Source of the DNA: Desulfobacterales bacterium
GTDB lineage: Bacteria > Desulfobacterota > DSM-4660 > Desulfatiglandales > Desulfatiglandaceae
Direction of reading: 5' to 3'
Assembly: GCA_022013615.1 (NCBI GenBank)
Contig: JAKLQB010000103.1
Coordinates: forward strand, 1-25,852
Length of the DNA: 25,852 bases
Part shown: positions 1 through 8,106 of the stretch, piece after piece
Position numbering within the stretch: position 1 is the stretch's first letter
How the letters are laid out: each line of letters starts with the position of its first letter
The notes under the pieces: generated by a model
Seen by the model: the letters and a program-made list of their open reading frames with translations, nothing else
What the model was told of the DNA's origin: nothing
The model's database searches: none
Translations under genes and position numbers: made by a program

Positions 1-932
1 AACAGATGGAGGCATCCGCTTCCTATTATCCAACCGCCCATAATGATCCTCAGTCCATGGCAAGGCTCTCCAGCTTTGCTTTTACTTCTATTGGATTTCA
101 AGGGATTCGCATTCCGTTTGATCTGTGCGTGGAGGCCGAAGCCTTTGGGTGTAAACTGCGAAATGGGGGCAAAGACGCCCCGCCCTCGGTAACAAAAGAG
201 GCATTTGAAGAAAAAGATGCCTTTATGGTGCCTGAAGATATTTTCCAAAAGGGCAGATTCCAGGTTGTGTTTGAGGCAATCAGGATACTTAAGGATAAAT
301 TCGGAGATGATGTTACCATTTATACGGGTATAGTTGGTCCATTGACCTTGATTGGCGCCCTTTATGATGCCACAACGGTCATGCGCTGGGCCATCAAGGA
401 TCCTCAACGAATGGATGACAATTTAGAGCGGGCCGCCGGTTTTTTATCGGAATATGCCGACCGTTTATTTGATGCGGGCGGGGACGTCCTGTCCATTTTA
501 GATCCCACGGCCTCCGGTGACCTCCTTAGCAGAAAATATTTTGAAAAATATGTTATGCCCGCTTACCAGCGAATGAGGGAGAAGATTCAGGGTCCCATCT
601 CGCTTCACATATGTGGAAACACTGAAGGTTTTTTGGCGCTGCTCCCCGAGACAGGTTTTGAGGCATTTTCATTTGAAGGGCCTAAGGTTTCGGTACAAAC
701 AGCACGACAGAAAATGGGTGACAGTATGTTACTGGTGGGAAACATTCCCACTTATGACACCCTGCTTTTCGGTACCCCGGAAAGGGTCCGTGAAGAATCA
801 TTAAATGCGCTTGGGGATGGTCTCGACTTATTAGCGCCGGCATGTGGCGTTCCGATACAGACCCCGACGGAAAACCTGAAGGCAATGGTCAGGGCGGTTG
901 AAGAGTTCAAAGGGGATCAGGCTGTGGTATAG
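1..932 (+). CDS. MtaA/MtbA-like methylcobamide:thiol (coenzyme M-type) methyltransferase, 5' end cut off by the window
   Basis: Uroporphyrinogen decarboxylase-fold methyltransferase of the MtaA/MtbA/MtsA group, which moves a methyl group from a methyl-corrinoid protein to a thiol, coenzyme M in methanogens. The reading frame is open to base 1, and the first visible residues match the interior of MtaA/MtbA rather than their N-terminus, so the ATG at base 6 is probably internal and roughly 35-40 residues are missing. Counting from that Met, the zinc-thiolate signature H-x-C-Xn-C is intact: H201, C203 (LHICGN) and C280 (APACGVP), followed by the family tail TPTENLKAMV. This separates it from true HemE. 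No corrinoid protein or MtaB/MtbB-type partner is in the window; they may lie upstream. Bacterial relatives may use other acceptors such as tetrahydrofolate, so the thiol is inferred from the Zn motif and the neighbours. The next gene starts 12 bases downstream. Confidence 0.8.
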   Translation, partial: QMEASASYYPTAHNDPQSMARLSSFAFTSIGFQGIRIPFDLCVEAEAFGCKLRNGGKDAPPSVTKEAFEEKDAFMVPEDIFQKGRFQVVFEAIRILKDKFGDDVTIYTGIVGPLTLIGALYDATTVMRWAIKDPQRMDDNLERAAGFLSEYADRLFDAGGDVLSILDPTASGDLLSRKYFEKYVMPAYQRMREKIQGPISLHICGNTEGFLALLPETGFEAFSFEGPKVSVQTARQKMGDSMLLVGNIPTYDTLLFGTPERVREESLNALGDGLDLLAPACGVPIQTPTENLKAMVRAVEEFKGDQAVV

Positions 933-944
933 CAAGAAGGCTAG

Positions 945-3191
945 ATGACACTCAGGAAAAAACAAGATTCAATTCGTGAGTACCATTCTATTTGCAGGAC
1001 AACCTGTTGTAATTGTCCTACAGGCTGTGGTGTTAAAGTCTTTATAAAAGATAGCACTATTGTCGATATTTACGGAGACGAGGAACATCCCATCAATAAG
1101 GGGGCTTTCTGCCCAAAGGGATTGCTCAGCTATTATCATCTTAAAAACCCAAAAAGAATTGTTTGCCCGCAGATAAGGGAAGGCCTGGTCGATCCCTTTA
1201 GAACTGTAACTTGGGACGAAGCGTTAGCCTTTACCTCAGAAAAGATTCAGGATCTTTCGGGAAAAAGAGGCAAGGCATCCGTCTTCATCCATGGAAATGA
1301 GAGTGCTCCCTTTGGCTATCTGGCGGGGGGAAGTCTGTTCGCTAAACACTTTGGTACACCCAACACACCCTATCGTTTTTTTCCCTATCCTTTTGGACAC
1401 CAGGGTCTTATCAAAAAGATGTTTGGAGTTCCCGGGTCGCGGTTATTGATGAACCCCCCCAGGGATTGGTGCAGCAGCAGGTGCATTCTATTGTACGGGT
1501 GTGATCTTGCTGCTTCAGATCCTATAACCTTTGGGCCTATTATTGATGCTCACGACCGTGGTACCACCCTTTTGACTATCAGTTCAAAGAAGACCATCAC
1601 AAGCTCCAAAGCTACACTGAGCCTGAGAGTAAAACCCGGCAGCCAGAGCACCATCCTTAAAGGAATTATTCATATCTTGATTCAAAAAGGTCTTTTTGAT
1701 GAAGATTTCTTAAGAGAATCCACAACTGATTTTGATCGCCTGAGATCAAAGGTAGAGTCTTTTACCCCCCAGAGCGTGGCGAAATCGTGCTGGATTAAGA
1801 AAGAAGATCTGGAAAAAATGGCTGACCTGATCGGCAGGACCAAACCTCTCCAGGTGATCGCCGGAGACTGGGCTACCCGGTCGTATCTTTCTGATGAAGA
1901 CCTCCTTATGTGCGGCGCACTGGTTTGTCTGCGGGGCTCGGTGGGTGTTCCCGGTGGAGGTCTGAATCTCTTAAATGTATCCCCCTTTTCATGGGAGGCC
2001 TGGTCTCGGGGCAATGACAACATCTCACAAGTGATGGAAGATGTACCCCCCAATTTTTCCTTAGATAACATCCTTCTTGACTCCCCAGACAGGGTCGGGG
2101 CACTAATATGGTATGGCAACCCCTGTACAGGAATGGCTGAAGGAATAAAAACAAAGGCCGCTTTAAAAGAGATACCATTTATTGTTCATCTTTCTTCCTA
2201 TCCAAATGAGACTTACAATTATTCTCATGTTTCGTTTCCCATGAGTTCATGGCTGGAATATTCCGGTCTGGTTGCAAACAACAACGGCCGGGCTATTCAA
2301 TGGCACAATAAGGTGATCGATCCACCAGGCGAGTGCAAGTCTCCATTGGCTTTCTGGTATGACCTGGCTCATTGGTGCAACATTGGGGAGCATTTCCCCT
2401 GGAATGGAAAAATAGGGATTATTGATGAGCGTAAGGCAATGGATTTTTACTTGCACCAAAATCCTCTAACGCGGGCGGCCTCTGTGGAAAAACTGGACCC
2501 GGAAAAGAACCCGCCCGGAGGGTTACTATGGCCATGCACAGAAGAGGCTGATCTGGATTTTGAAGAAAGCCGTTTTCTTATAGGCAGAAAAGGCAATGTC
2601 AGGGGCAAGAATATATTGTTCGAGAGACATAAGAATTATTCATTAAGCGATAGGCGTTTCCCCACCATGTCAGGGAAAATCAGTCTTTCCGGTCATGCCG
2701 GCCAAAAAGACACTGATTACGAAATGGGTTTCCAACATCAAAAACCTGTTCCTGATTCATACCTTTCTGAATATGATATCAAATTTCCTTTGATACTGAC
2801 CACCGGAGTCTTGGTGGATTTTGTTGAGGACTTTGGATATTTCGTCACTGACCGTGACACGTGGACGGCCAACATGATGGTCCAGATAAATCCGCGAATC
2901 GCAAAAGTCCTTGGGATCGAGAACCGTGAAATTATTACCATCGAAAACGACCGCGGAACCATTTCGGCTCCGGCCTGGCTAAACGAGGACCTGGATCCCA
3001 GGGTGATCTTTTGTCCGGAAGGTTTTGATCCGTATCAGCCTCATATGGGTTGCGAGAGTCCTCTCTCTCTTTTTGATGAACCTGTTGCGAATTCGGAGAA
3101 AAAATCTTTTACAATGGTAACGATTTACAAGGCAGGCCAGGACAAACCCAAAAGCAAGCAAAACCTTGTCAGGTTTTTGAGAAATCCATGA
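945..3191 (+). CDS. Molybdopterin oxidoreductase, catalytic subunit (DMSO reductase superfamily)
   Basis: 748 residues with the family's domain order: an N-terminal [4Fe-4S] Mo-bis-MGD domain, a central molybdopterin domain, and a C-terminal dinucleotide-binding domain from about residue 615. The FeS motif is perfect: C21-x2-C24-x3-C28-x27-C56. There is no Tat or Sec signal, so it is probably cytoplasmic. Where related enzymes carry Cys, Sec or Ser as molybdenum ligand (about residues 145-155) I read FFPYPFGHQG, which offers no obvious ligand; this alignment was done by eye. The ATG at 945 follows a purine-rich AGAAGG. Its end overlaps the start of the FeS subunit by 4 bases, so the two are translationally coupled and probably form an alpha-beta enzyme. 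The substrate cannot be told from sequence. Context suggests sulfur or thiol redox chemistry, or electron supply to the downstream DUF39 proteins. Confidence 0.85.
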   Translation: MTLRKKQDSIREYHSICRTTCCNCPTGCGVKVFIKDSTIVDIYGDEEHPINKGAFCPKGLLSYYHLKNPKRIVCPQIREGLVDPFRTVTWDEALAFTSEKIQDLSGKRGKASVFIHGNESAPFGYLAGGSLFAKHFGTPNTPYRFFPYPFGHQGLIKKMFGVPGSRLLMNPPRDWCSSRCILLYGCDLAASDPITFGPIIDAHDRGTTLLTISSKKTITSSKATLSLRVKPGSQSTILKGIIHILIQKGLFDEDFLRESTTDFDRLRSKVESFTPQSVAKSCWIKKEDLEKMADLIGRTKPLQVIAGDWATRSYLSDEDLLMCGALVCLRGSVGVPGGGLNLLNVSPFSWEAWSRGNDNISQVMEDVPPNFSLDNILLDSPDRVGALIWYGNPCTGMAEGIKTKAALKEIPFIVHLSSYPNETYNYSHVSFPMSSWLEYSGLVANNNGRAIQWHNKVIDPPGECKSPLAFWYDLAHWCNIGEHFPWNGKIGIIDERKAMDFYLHQNPLTRAASVEKLDPEKNPPGGLLWPCTEEADLDFEESRFLIGRKGNVRGKNILFERHKNYSLSDRRFPTMSGKISLSGHAGQKDTDYEMGFQHQKPVPDSYLSEYDIKFPLILTTGVLVDFVEDFGYFVTDRDTWTANMMVQINPRIAKVLGIENREIITIENDRGTISAPAWLNEDLDPRVIFCPEGFDPYQPHMGCESPLSLFDEPVANSEKKSFTMVTIYKAGQDKPKSKQNLVRFLRNP

Positions 3192-3685
3192 GAATACTAT
3201 TTGTAAGCAAGAATTTTGAACAAAGAAAACCGATCGATTCAGAGGAACGCGATCCCGAAGAATTGGTGATGCTGGTTGATGTTGATCGCTGTATTTCGTG
3301 TGGGGCATGTCAATTAGCGTGTGAGATAGAACATGGTGATGCCATTGGCATACCGGGTTCCTTCAGACCCATTGAAGTTCAAGGCAAAGATAAAGATGCA
3401 GAGAGCCCCTTAGTATATCTTCCATTAGCGTGCCGGCATTGTGAATCGCCATGCGACTACTATAGCCCGTATAATTTCTGGACCACCTGTCCCAAAGGTA
3501 AGAAACAGGGAAAAAAATTCATATCCTGTGATTCCTGTATTGACAGGACGCGGGAAGGCATGTGGCCGGCGTGTGCAACCAGATGCAGTATGAAGACGAT
3601 CTATTTTGGATCTTTTAAGGATATTGCTTTTACTTTAGGTGAAAAGGGACTCCGTGAGATGGGAGATGTTGAGATCATTGGATAA
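3188..3685 (+). CDS. Ferredoxin-type electron-transfer subunit of the molybdopterin enzyme (three [4Fe-4S] sites)
   Basis: 165 residues, DmsB/PsrB-like beta subunit. Twelve cysteines form three sets: C35-C38-C41-C45 (CxxCxxCxxxC); C82-C85-C89 with C101; and C114-C117 with C129-C133 (CxxC-x11-CxxxC). Standard beta subunits have four sets, so one cluster is missing here, and an unusual stretch (about residues 90-100) separates C89 from C101. It should carry electrons between the molybdenum centre and a cytoplasmic partner. The start overlaps the stop of the catalytic subunit in an ATGA junction. No membrane anchor subunit (NrfD or DmsC type) follows, which together with the absence of a signal peptide argues for a soluble enzyme. 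The 3' end overlaps the next gene. Confidence 0.85.
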   Translation: MRILFVSKNFEQRKPIDSEERDPEELVMLVDVDRCISCGACQLACEIEHGDAIGIPGSFRPIEVQGKDKDAESPLVYLPLACRHCESPCDYYSPYNFWTTCPKGKKQGKKFISCDSCIDRTREGMWPACATRCSMKTIYFGSFKDIAFTLGEKGLREMGDVEIIG

Positions 3686-4427
3686 TAAACGAGATTCCCT
3701 GATCTTGCCTTCCCGGGTTACCTCCGATGTATACCGGAGGGTGGTAAAGGCATATGATTTAATCACTCGCAAAGTCCTGGTGAATCAGACCGACCTGTTG
3801 GTGTCCGGATTCAAGAACCTTGAGGAAGAGGCTAAGAGTCTGGTGTTTAAATACCGCCAACAGATCGAGGATTATATTGAGAGGCATCCGTCTTTTGTAA
3901 GGGCATTCTATCCTCTCAAGCGGGATCCTTTTGCTCCAGGAATAGTAAACAGCATGATTGAAGCAGGCTCAAGGGCCAACGTGGGTCCAATGGCCTCTGT
4001 GGCAGGCGCCATTGCCGAATATGTCGGCTTAGGCCTTTTGCCGTACAGCCGGGATGTTATTGTCGAAAATGGGGGAGATGTCTTTGTTTGTTCCAGGGTG
4101 AGAAGGGAAATGTTGCTCTTAGCCGAGAGTTCCGACTTCACAGCCATGAAAATCGCCATCCAGCCATCCCCAAAACCGGTTGGAGTGTGCACTTCATCCG
4201 GAAAATTGGGGCATTCGTTGAGTTATGGCAGGGCAGATGCTGTTATGGTAGTAGGGCCTACCGCATCGATCGCTGATGCTGCAGCTACAGGCATAGCAAA
4301 CCTCATAAGAAGCCCATCCGATATTAAGAAGGGGCTTGACAGGGCACAGGAAATCGGAGTTCTCGGAACCCTCATCCTGATTGAGGACCAGATGGGCGCA
4401 TGGGGTAATATTGAGTTCTTGAACTAA
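3639..4427 (+). CDS. UPF0280 family protein (COG2122, ApbE-like fold), putative sulfide-assimilation factor
   Basis: 262 residues if started at GTG 3639; an ATG at 3666 gives 253. Both starts lie inside the preceding gene and neither has a strong Shine-Dalgarno, so the start is uncertain. Family hallmarks are present: TDLLVSG (about 51-57), a Gly/Ala-rich NVGPMASVAGAIAEYVG (about 114-130), ENGGDVF (143-149), and near the C-terminus YGRADAVMVVGP followed by ADAAATGIAN. In Methanosarcina acetivorans the COG2122 protein MA1715 was reported to be needed for efficient sulfide use and is functionally linked to COG1900 homocysteine synthesis. Here it sits 13 bases upstream of a COG1900 gene, which repeats that link in a bacterium. 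Its biochemical activity is not settled. Family assignment is firm; the role is inferred from association. Confidence 0.85.
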   Translation: MKRDSVRWEMLRSLDNKRDSLILPSRVTSDVYRRVVKAYDLITRKVLVNQTDLLVSGFKNLEEEAKSLVFKYRQQIEDYIERHPSFVRAFYPLKRDPFAPGIVNSMIEAGSRANVGPMASVAGAIAEYVGLGLLPYSRDVIVENGGDVFVCSRVRREMLLLAESSDFTAMKIAIQPSPKPVGVCTSSGKLGHSLSYGRADAVMVVGPTASIADAAATGIANLIRSPSDIKKGLDRAQEIGVLGTLILIEDQMGAWGNIEFLN

Positions 4428-4440
4428 CTGGTAAAATAAA

Positions 4441-5766
4441 ATGGCAGTACAACAAAAGACCATTTCTGAAATAAACGAGAAACTGAAAAAAGGCGAAGCC
4501 GTGATTATGACGGCCATGGAATTCAAAAAGGAAGTCAGAAACGGGTATAAATTCAAGGTTTCGGATGTTGATGTGGTAACAACAGGCACAAGGGCTATCA
4601 TGTCTGGCACCTCGGCCATGTTAGTAGTGCCTGTGGCACAAAAAGACTCATTCAAACGGGCTGAAAAGATGTGGCTAAATGGGGTCCCGTGTTGGCCTGG
4701 ATCTAACCCGGTTGAAGGTTCAGGCATGGTTGATACGGTAATATATGGCACTACGGAGAGCATTGATCATGAAGGCCGCTATGGCGGAGGCCATCTTCTA
4801 AGGGATATCGTGGAAAAAAGAGAGATTGAGGTGGAATGCCTGACGGAAGAAGGAAAGGCCTTTCATACATCATTCACATTAGATCAACTAAAGTTCGCAA
4901 GAATTTACAGTTTTCGAAACGATTTTCAAAATTATTATGCCTTTGCCAATATCAAAGGCCAGAGATCTTATCGAGAGAACCCTCTATCTATTTTTGCCTG
5001 CCGCCCGTTGCCTGTGTTGAAAGGACTGGGAATGAGCGGAAGCGGGGAGATCAATCCCCTGGAGAATGACCCCAATTCAAGAATCTTCAGATCTGGAATG
5101 AAGATATTAGTAAACAAAGTCCCGGGAGTTGTAATTGGTTATGGGAGTCGAAGCGTTCCCAAGATGAGATCCCTTTCGGTTGCTGCAGATATGTTCGGGA
5201 TGGATCCGGAATTCATGGGCGGATTCAAGACGAGTTACGGGGTAGAAGTAACCAACGGTATCGGAGTGCCCTTCCCTGTCCTTAACCAGGATATCCTTGA
5301 TGATCTTGCAAACTGCTTGGATGAGAATATTCCCTTGCACATTGCCGATATCGGAGACCGGATTCCCATTGTGGACCGGACCTATGCGGATATCTGGTCC
5401 GGCGCAAAACTTGAGGTTGAATTTGATCCGGACCGTTGTATTTATTGTTCATTTCAGTGCCCGGCTGAGTACTACTGCCCCATGGGTGCCATTTCTTGGA
5501 AAGATAAGGAGATTGACGAAACCCTCTGTTTTGGCTGTGGCGCTTGCACCTCAAACTGTCTTAGCGGTGCCTTTATGGGCAAGGGGGACACGCCTAAGGG
5601 GTACATCGGGCAGGTCCATGCCTTTGATACGGATATCCCTGTGATATTCCGGCAATCCAATCGCTTTCGCTCGCAGCTTATGGCCGAATACCTGAAAGAG
5701 ATCATGGAGAAAGGAGAATTTCTCCTAAATGATTCTGACTTTAGATTGAAGTTGTGGCAGGACTGA
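4441..5766 (+). CDS. DUF39/COG1900 (HcyBio) family protein fused to a 2[4Fe-4S] ferredoxin domain
   Basis: 441 residues. Residues 1 to about 320 are the DUF39 domain that, in methanogens, inserts sulfide-derived sulfur into aspartate semialdehyde to make homocysteine; recognisable blocks are DVDVVTTGT, FQNYYAFAN, SGSGEINPLENDP and NGIGVPFPVLN. Residues 333-373 are a ferredoxin domain: C333-C336-C340-C346 and C363-C366-C369-C373. A shared tail (MAEYLKEIMEKGEFLL) recurs in the paralogue at 7180-8094. One of the two cysteines reported as persulfide carriers in M. acetivorans MA1821 (C54 and C131, from memory) is kept as C133 (VECL); the other position is R51 here (TTGTRAIMSG). So this copy has the redox domain but seems to lack one catalytic cysteine. 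The Shine-Dalgarno is weak. The substrate is probably an aldehyde; sulfoacetaldehyde is inferred from the neighbouring SauS-like gene. Confidence 0.85.
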   Translation: MAVQQKTISEINEKLKKGEAVIMTAMEFKKEVRNGYKFKVSDVDVVTTGTRAIMSGTSAMLVVPVAQKDSFKRAEKMWLNGVPCWPGSNPVEGSGMVDTVIYGTTESIDHEGRYGGGHLLRDIVEKREIEVECLTEEGKAFHTSFTLDQLKFARIYSFRNDFQNYYAFANIKGQRSYRENPLSIFACRPLPVLKGLGMSGSGEINPLENDPNSRIFRSGMKILVNKVPGVVIGYGSRSVPKMRSLSVAADMFGMDPEFMGGFKTSYGVEVTNGIGVPFPVLNQDILDDLANCLDENIPLHIADIGDRIPIVDRTYADIWSGAKLEVEFDPDRCIYCSFQCPAEYYCPMGAISWKDKEIDETLCFGCGACTSNCLSGAFMGKGDTPKGYIGQVHAFDTDIPVIFRQSNRFRSQLMAEYLKEIMEKGEFLLNDSDFRLKLWQD

Positions 5767-5838
5767 TATGTTTGTTTAGTGGAATTGGCTTTTCAGATGG
5801 ATGATTTTACCGATGCATAGAGCATTCTTGGGACAGTC

Positions 5839-7176
5839 ATGGCAGCATTGAAAGAAATAGATCTGGTTCGGGAGCAGGCTGAAAAATGTGTTCGCTGCGG
5901 GCTATGTCTTACCGCCTGTCCCGTATATGCAGAGGAGAAAGATGAAAGGTATGTGGCCAGAGGTCGAAATCGCCTGCTGAGCGAGATCATCGATAATCAC
6001 GAGGATCTCAAGACAGGCCTTAAGGATCGTTTCAGCAAATGTCTTTTGTGCCGCAGGTGTACGATGGTGTGCCCTCAAGGAGTAAGAACAGATCTTCTGA
6101 ACATTGCAGCAAGGGCCGAACTGGTAAAGGGGGACGGGCTCCCTGTTTACAAATCACTCCCCTTTCGCAAGGTATTAAATGATAGGAAATTAATGAGAAA
6201 GGCCCTCAAGGCGGCATCCAAATTCCAGTGGCTCCTCCCTGCCACCAAAGAACCGGAAAATAAGATACATCATATCCCCCTTCAAACAGAGGGGAAGATC
6301 CGTCATATCCCCATGTTCCTTGCTGGTTTGGGCGGTGGAAGACAGCTCCCTCCCATAGCAAAGAGGTCTCTGAGTGAGGATATACCGGAGCTTCATCCAC
6401 CGGTAGCTGATGTCAATAATCGGAACCTGCGCGTGGCCTATTTTGCAGGATGCGCTACGGAATTCAGCTTTCCCGAGGTGGGCAAGGCCCTTATCAAGAT
6501 CCTCAATAAATTGGGGGTAGAGGTTGTATTCCCGAAAGAACAGGGCTGCTGTGGAATTGCCGTATTTGCGAGTGGTGATTTAGATACCGCCAGAGAAATG
6601 GCACGTCATAATCTCAATGTCTTCTCACAATTGGATGCGGATCTTATTGTTACCGGATGTGCGACCTGTGGCTCAGCATTAAAGGACGGATGGACAAGCT
6701 ATTTGCCCAGAAATGAAGAAGAGAGGAAGGGATTCGAAGCGTTCGGGGCAAAGGTCAGAGACATATCTGAGCTGTTAGTGGAATTGGCCGATTTCAGGCC
6801 CCTTCGATATCGTTCAATATTGCCTGAAAATACCCGTGTTACTTATCACGATCCCTGCCATCTGGCGCGTTATCAGGCAGTAATTGATCAACCTCGCAAG
6901 ATCCTGAAGCAGATATTCGGAGATAACTTTGTGGAAATGGATAGCAATGGGTGCTGTGGCATGGGCGGTTCGTTCAATGTAGAACATTATGAGTTGTCCA
7001 AAAAGATCGCTAAGAAAAAGATAGACTTTGTAGCTAAGACAGAGGCAGATGTCGTTATCAACACGTGCCCCGGCTGTATGATCCAGCTTATTGACAATAT
7101 TGAAAGGTATCACCTCCCCCAAAGGGTAGTTCACATGGTTGAGGCAATTGAACCGATTCCGGACTCCGAGGAGTGA
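5839..7176 (+). CDS. HdrD/GlcF-like iron-sulfur protein with two CCG domains
   Basis: 445 residues. The N-terminus carries two [4Fe-4S] motifs, C17-C20-C23-C27 (CVRCGLCLTACP) and C68-C71-C74-C78 (CLLCRRCTMVCP). Two complete CCG (cysteine-rich) domains follow: C205, C237-C238, C274-C277; and C340, C372-C373, C410-C413. This is the architecture of HdrD, GlcF and DsrK-type subunits, where CCG domains can hold a noncubane [4Fe-4S] cluster that handles thiol/disulfide chemistry. No FAD oxidase (GlcD) partner is adjacent, so a glycolate oxidase role is unlikely. Sitting between two DUF39 genes, only 3 bases upstream of the second, it is a good candidate electron donor, or a disulfide/persulfide reductase, for them. 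The specific reaction is not determinable from sequence. The 72-base gap before it holds no gene. Confidence 0.85.
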   Translation: MAALKEIDLVREQAEKCVRCGLCLTACPVYAEEKDERYVARGRNRLLSEIIDNHEDLKTGLKDRFSKCLLCRRCTMVCPQGVRTDLLNIAARAELVKGDGLPVYKSLPFRKVLNDRKLMRKALKAASKFQWLLPATKEPENKIHHIPLQTEGKIRHIPMFLAGLGGGRQLPPIAKRSLSEDIPELHPPVADVNNRNLRVAYFAGCATEFSFPEVGKALIKILNKLGVEVVFPKEQGCCGIAVFASGDLDTAREMARHNLNVFSQLDADLIVTGCATCGSALKDGWTSYLPRNEEERKGFEAFGAKVRDISELLVELADFRPLRYRSILPENTRVTYHDPCHLARYQAVIDQPRKILKQIFGDNFVEMDSNGCCGMGGSFNVEHYELSKKIAKKKIDFVAKTEADVVINTCPGCMIQLIDNIERYHLPQRVVHMVEAIEPIPDSEE

Positions 7177-7179
7177 TTC

Positions 7180-8094
7180 ATGGTAGGCCAGGAAAAATCA
7201 ATCACCAACACCAATGAAAAAATCAAAGGCGGCACCGCGGTTGTTTTGACCGATACCGAGTTCGTACAGGAGATCCAAAACGGATCAGAGCTCAATCTGG
7301 CCGATATCGATGTGGTAACAACCGCCTTCTGTGCGGAAACGTCAGGCACAGCGGCCATGATAGGCGTCCCTGTGGCGGAAAGGGGAGTATTTACGCGTGC
7401 GAAAAAACTATGGCTCAACGGCATTCTCGGGTACCCTGGCCCGGCTCCCAATGAGCGGTTAGGACTGGTGGAAGGACTTTTCTTTTCCAGTAAGATGAGC
7501 AATAACAGGAAGGATAATTACAGCGGAGCACAACTCATAGGGGCTGTTATCCGAAAAGAAGAGATCCAGGTTGAATGCCTTTCCGTGGAAGGAGATATTT
7601 ACAAGACTACCTTCACCTTGGACCAGGCGGATTTCGCCAGGATGTATGTATACAATTGCTTCTTCAGTAAATTGTGCTCTAAAAGCAAGGGATCTTCAAG
7701 AGATCGTCACCTGAGAACCATTAAAGTCGGAAGCAAGATATTGCTGAACAAATCCCCGGGCATTGTGATCGGCTGTGGAACACGCAGTACAGTGGAAAAC
7801 AGGTCGCTATCTTTAGCCGCCGACATGTTTGAAATGGACCCGGATGCCATAAACGGGTTTGAGCCAGACCCCTGTGCCACCGTAGCAAATTCCGTGGCTC
7901 TTGCCATTCCGATTTTGACAGTTGGGATTTTAAACGACTTAAAAGAATGCCTCAAGGCCGACCAGTTGCCTCGTCTTGAAGACAAAACTCACTCTGAGAA
8001 TAAAATGGCGGAATATCTTAAACATATAATAGAGAAAGGAGAATTTCTGTTAACTTCTTCTGATATGAATCTTAATGATTGGTTTAACGGGTAA
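7180..8094 (+). CDS. Shortened DUF39/COG1900 paralogue without ferredoxin domain
   Basis: 304 residues, clearly a paralogue of the protein at 4441-5766: DIDVVTTAF, VECLS, TLDQADFARMY, LAADMFEMDP and the tail MAEYLKHIIEKGEFLL align with it. Two things are missing: about 33 residues of the central block (the FQNYYAFAN to SGSGEINPLENDP region collapses to a short linker) and the whole ferredoxin domain. In contrast, both cysteines expected of an active COG1900 enzyme are present, C51 (TTAFCAETSG) and C133 (VECLS), at the same numbering where the larger paralogue has R51 and C133. The open frame and strong similarity to the end argue that it is functional, not a pseudogene. Its stop codon overlaps the TAAGGAGG ribosome-binding site of the next gene, tying expression to the aldehyde dehydrogenase. 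Confidence 0.8.
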   Translation: MVGQEKSITNTNEKIKGGTAVVLTDTEFVQEIQNGSELNLADIDVVTTAFCAETSGTAAMIGVPVAERGVFTRAKKLWLNGILGYPGPAPNERLGLVEGLFFSSKMSNNRKDNYSGAQLIGAVIRKEEIQVECLSVEGDIYKTTFTLDQADFARMYVYNCFFSKLCSKSKGSSRDRHLRTIKVGSKILLNKSPGIVIGCGTRSTVENRSLSLAADMFEMDPDAINGFEPDPCATVANSVALAIPILTVGILNDLKECLKADQLPRLEDKTHSENKMAEYLKHIIEKGEFLLTSSDMNLNDWFNG

Positions 8095-8106
8095 GGAGGA
8101 TTAAAG

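Noticed and set aside
4194..4763. 189-residue minus-strand ORF across the UPF0280/DUF39 junction
   Set aside because: It is antisense to two well-supported genes, lacks recognisable motifs and has no sensible ribosome-binding site.
5839..7176. Glycolate oxidase subunit GlcF
   Set aside because: No GlcD or GlcE neighbour; context with DUF39 genes favours another redox role, although the fold is shared.
7180..8094. Second DUF39 gene as a decaying pseudogene
   Set aside because: The frame is intact, both key cysteines and the C-terminal tail are kept, and it has tight operon spacing, so a specialised subunit is more likely.
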